Origin: an uncultured Bacilli bacterium
Lineage (GTDB): Bacteria > Bacillota_I > Bacilli_A > RF39 > UBA660
Assembly: GCA_910576795.1 (NCBI GenBank)
Contig: CAJTIX010000004.1
Coordinates: 1-64,000 of the forward strand
DNA length: 64,000 nucleotides
Direction of reading: 5' to 3'
Part shown: in pieces, positions 62,619 to 64,000 of the stretch
Layout of the letters: the number at the start of each line of letters is the position of its first letter
How positions within the stretch are numbered: the stretch's first letter is position 1
Translations under genes and position numbers: made by a program
Notes under the pieces: generated by a model
Seen by the model: only the letters and a program-made list of their open reading frames with translations
The model's database searches: none
Told to the model about the DNA's origin: nothing

Positions 62619-62647
62619 ATAGTAGCACAAATATATAATCATGTCAA
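62619..62647 (-). promoter_or_regulatory. Promoter of the non-coding RNA, copy 3
   Basis: Perfect TTGACA, 17-bp spacer and TACTAT on the minus strand. Confidence 0.78.
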
Positions 62648-62727
62648 TTTTCTTGCATTATGAATGAATGTTTTTTGAAAATATAGCCTTGTGAATAAGT
62701 ACATAAAAATGTAACGTTTTTACTTGA

Positions 62728-62756
62728 TGTTTTTGTTTATTTTCGGTACAATATAA
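62728..62756 (+). promoter_or_regulatory. Promoter of the phosphoketolase gene
   Basis: TTGATG and TACAAT with a 17-bp spacer, about 30 bp before the start codon. A TATAAT overlaps slightly downstream. Confidence 0.55.
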
Positions 62757-62786
62757 TTAGGGTAAAAGAATAGAAAAGAGGGCTAT

Positions 62787-64000
62787 ATGTTTAATTTTTA
62801 TAATCCAACGCCGATTACAGCGGCTAAGAATACATTAGATCCTGATCTGCTAAAAAAAATGGATGCCTATTTTAGAGCAGCCAATTATTTATCAGTTGGA
62901 CAACTTTATTTACTGGATAATCCCTTATTACGTGAGCCTTTAAAAAAAGAGCATATCAAACGTAAAATTGTAGGACATTGGGGAACTGTACCTGGACAAA
63001 ATTTTATTTATGTCCATTTAAATCGTGTCATTCAAAAGTATGACTTAAGTATGATTTATGTATCTGGTCCTGGACATGGTGGAAATGCGATTGTTTCTAA
63101 TGTCTATTTGGAAGGTAGCTATAGTGAAGTTTATCCAGATGTCAGTCAAGATCTAGAAGGTATGAAAAAACTATTCAAGCAGTTTTCCTTTCCTGGAGGA
63201 ATTTCTTCCCATGTCGCACCTGAAACACCAGGTTCTATCAATGAAGGTGGAGAACTTGGTTATTCTTTGGCGCATTCTTTTGGGGCTGTATTTGATAATC
63301 CAGATTTGATTGCTGCTTGTGTCATTGGAGATGGAGAAGCTGAAACAGGACCACTTGCGACCTCTTGGCACTCTAATAAATTTTTAAATCCCATTACAGA
63401 TGGAGCCGTTTTACCTATTCTACATCTAAATGGCTATAAAATTAGTAATCCAACTGTTTTTTCACGTATTTCTGAAGAAGAATCAAAAAAATTCTTTGAA
63501 GGATGTGGATGGAAACCTTACTATGTAGAAGGTGACGATCCAATGGTAATGCATGAAAAAATGGCTTCTGTTCTTGATCAAGTGATTCAAGAAATTCAAG
63601 AAATTCAAACACACGCACGTACAACCAATGATGCTTCAAGACCAATGTGGCCTATGATTGTATTCCGTTCACCAAAGGGTTGGACAGGTCCAAAAGTAGT
63701 TGACGACAAACCAATTGAAGGAACATTTCGTGCTCATCAAGTACCAATTTCAATGGACAAAGAAGAACATATTGCCATGTTAGAATCATGGATGAAAAGT
63801 TATCATCCAGAAGAACTATTTGATGAAAATGGAGCTTTATTGAAAGAATTAAAGGAACTCGCGCCTACTGGCAATCATCGTATGGGCTCTAATCCACATA
63901 CCAATGGAGGACTTTTATTAAAAGAACTGAGAATGCCAGATTTTAGAAATTATGGTCTTACTGTTGAAACACCAGGAGCAGTAGAAGCACAAGATATGTT
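62787..64000 (+). CDS. xfp: Xylulose-5-phosphate/fructose-6-phosphate phosphoketolase, N-terminal part (cut by window edge)
   Basis: A thiamine-diphosphate enzyme splitting xylulose-5-P or fructose-6-P to acetyl phosphate plus glyceraldehyde-3-P or erythrose-4-P. The 404 visible residues include [73 protein letters not shown], the cofactor-binding [12 protein letters not shown] and [15 protein letters not shown]. The full protein is about 790 aa, so roughly half is here. The ATG at 62787 follows AAGAGGGCTAT. Its product acetyl phosphate feeds the acetate kinases at 46.9 and 48.7 kb. Confidence 0.96.
   Translation, partial: MFNFYNPTPITAAKNTLDPDLLKKMDAYFRAANYLSVGQLYLLDNPLLREPLKKEHIKRKIVGHWGTVPGQNFIYVHLNRVIQKYDLSMIYVSGPGHGGNAIVSNVYLEGSYSEVYPDVSQDLEGMKKLFKQFSFPGGISSHVAPETPGSINEGGELGYSLAHSFGAVFDNPDLIAACVIGDGEAETGPLATSWHSNKFLNPITDGAVLPILHLNGYKISNPTVFSRISEEESKKFFEGCGWKPYYVEGDDPMVMHEKMASVLDQVIQEIQEIQTHARTTNDASRPMWPMIVFRSPKGWTGPKVVDDKPIEGTFRAHQVPISMDKEEHIAMLESWMKSYHPEELFDENGALLKELKELAPTGNHRMGSNPHTNGGLLLKELRMPDFRNYGLTVETPGAVEAQDM

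Larger units (their letters stand above)
62326..62647. repeat. Toxin-antitoxin-like repeat unit, copy 3 (inverted orientation)
   Basis: Same layout as the 14.76-15.45 kb units but reversed: peptide gene on plus, RNA on minus. Spacing and promoters, leaders and hairpins are conserved, while the peptide sequence has diverged strongly. Confidence 0.85.

Overview
The window comes from a low-GC, AT-rich Gram-positive bacterium of the Bacilli (Firmicutes) type. This is inferred from gene content: ezrA, scpAB, recU next to a class A PBP gene, RNase J, dnaD, HU, nrnA and an rpsD gene with its own leader. Spo0A, two alpha/beta-type small acid-soluble spore proteins and a PdaA-like deacetylase indicate an endospore former or a recent descendant of one. 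TGA works as a normal stop and TGG encodes Trp, so the code is standard (table 11). TTG and GTG starts are frequent. An uncultured gut Bacilli lineage fits, but the sequence alone does not prove it.

Layout. 1-0.4 kb: edge of an IS30-family element. 0.5-5.4 kb: a repeat-rich wall-anchored surface protein facing a class B sortase, then rpsD with a leader. 5.5-9.7 kb: ezrA, small genes, scpA-scpB and tRNA-Leu(CAA). 9.75-12.0 kb: a small accessory insert downstream of the tRNA, holding an IMPase/hydrolase fusion and a transglutaminase-like protein. 12-16.7 kb: a YdcF-family gene, mutY, a duplicated toxin-antitoxin-like locus and thiI. 16.7-21.2 kb: two spore-protein genes, a frameshifted lipoprotein, clpP, a TGS-uridine-kinase protein and gap. 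21.3-32.1 kb: a pilin-like protein between gap and pgk, a flippase-like protein and glycosyltransferase, spo0A, a phosphoglycerate mutase fused to a membrane-anchored surface domain, a phosphodiester glycosidase and a PdaA-like deacetylase. 32.2-42.5 kb: an accessory and defence region with a UPF0158 gene broken by an in-frame TGA, a pRiA4b-ORF3 gene, MazG-like plus GIY-YIG/DUF2075, and a complete four-gene Wadjet (jetABCD) anti-plasmid system. 42.5-50.8 kb: LysM amidase, dus, lysS, two acetate kinase genes around a DUF1653 gene, and nrnA. 50.8-62.2 kb: a PdaC-like lipoprotein, HU, an HD-domain protein, a short CCA-transferase-like protein, dnaD, nth, class A PBP, recU and rnj. 62.3-64 kb: a third toxin-antitoxin-like unit and the start of a phosphoketolase gene.

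Metabolism. gap, pgk and gpmI give lower glycolysis. The phosphoketolase supplies acetyl phosphate, from which the two acetate kinases can make ATP and acetate.

The most unusual element is a three-copy locus (14.76-15.09, 15.12-15.45 and 62.33-62.65 kb). Each copy has two convergent promoters and a shared bidirectional terminator. One transcript carries a tiny hydrophobic peptide gene with a strong ribosome site; the other is a roughly 115-nt non-coding RNA. Both RNAs begin with nearly the same leader, which contains a self-complementary GAGUACUU. It looks like a par/Fst-style type I toxin-antitoxin family with an unfamiliar toxin. One copy is decayed by a single-base deletion. Also unusual are the phosphoglycerate mutase fusion and the related domain on the pilin-like protein inside the glycolytic gene cluster.
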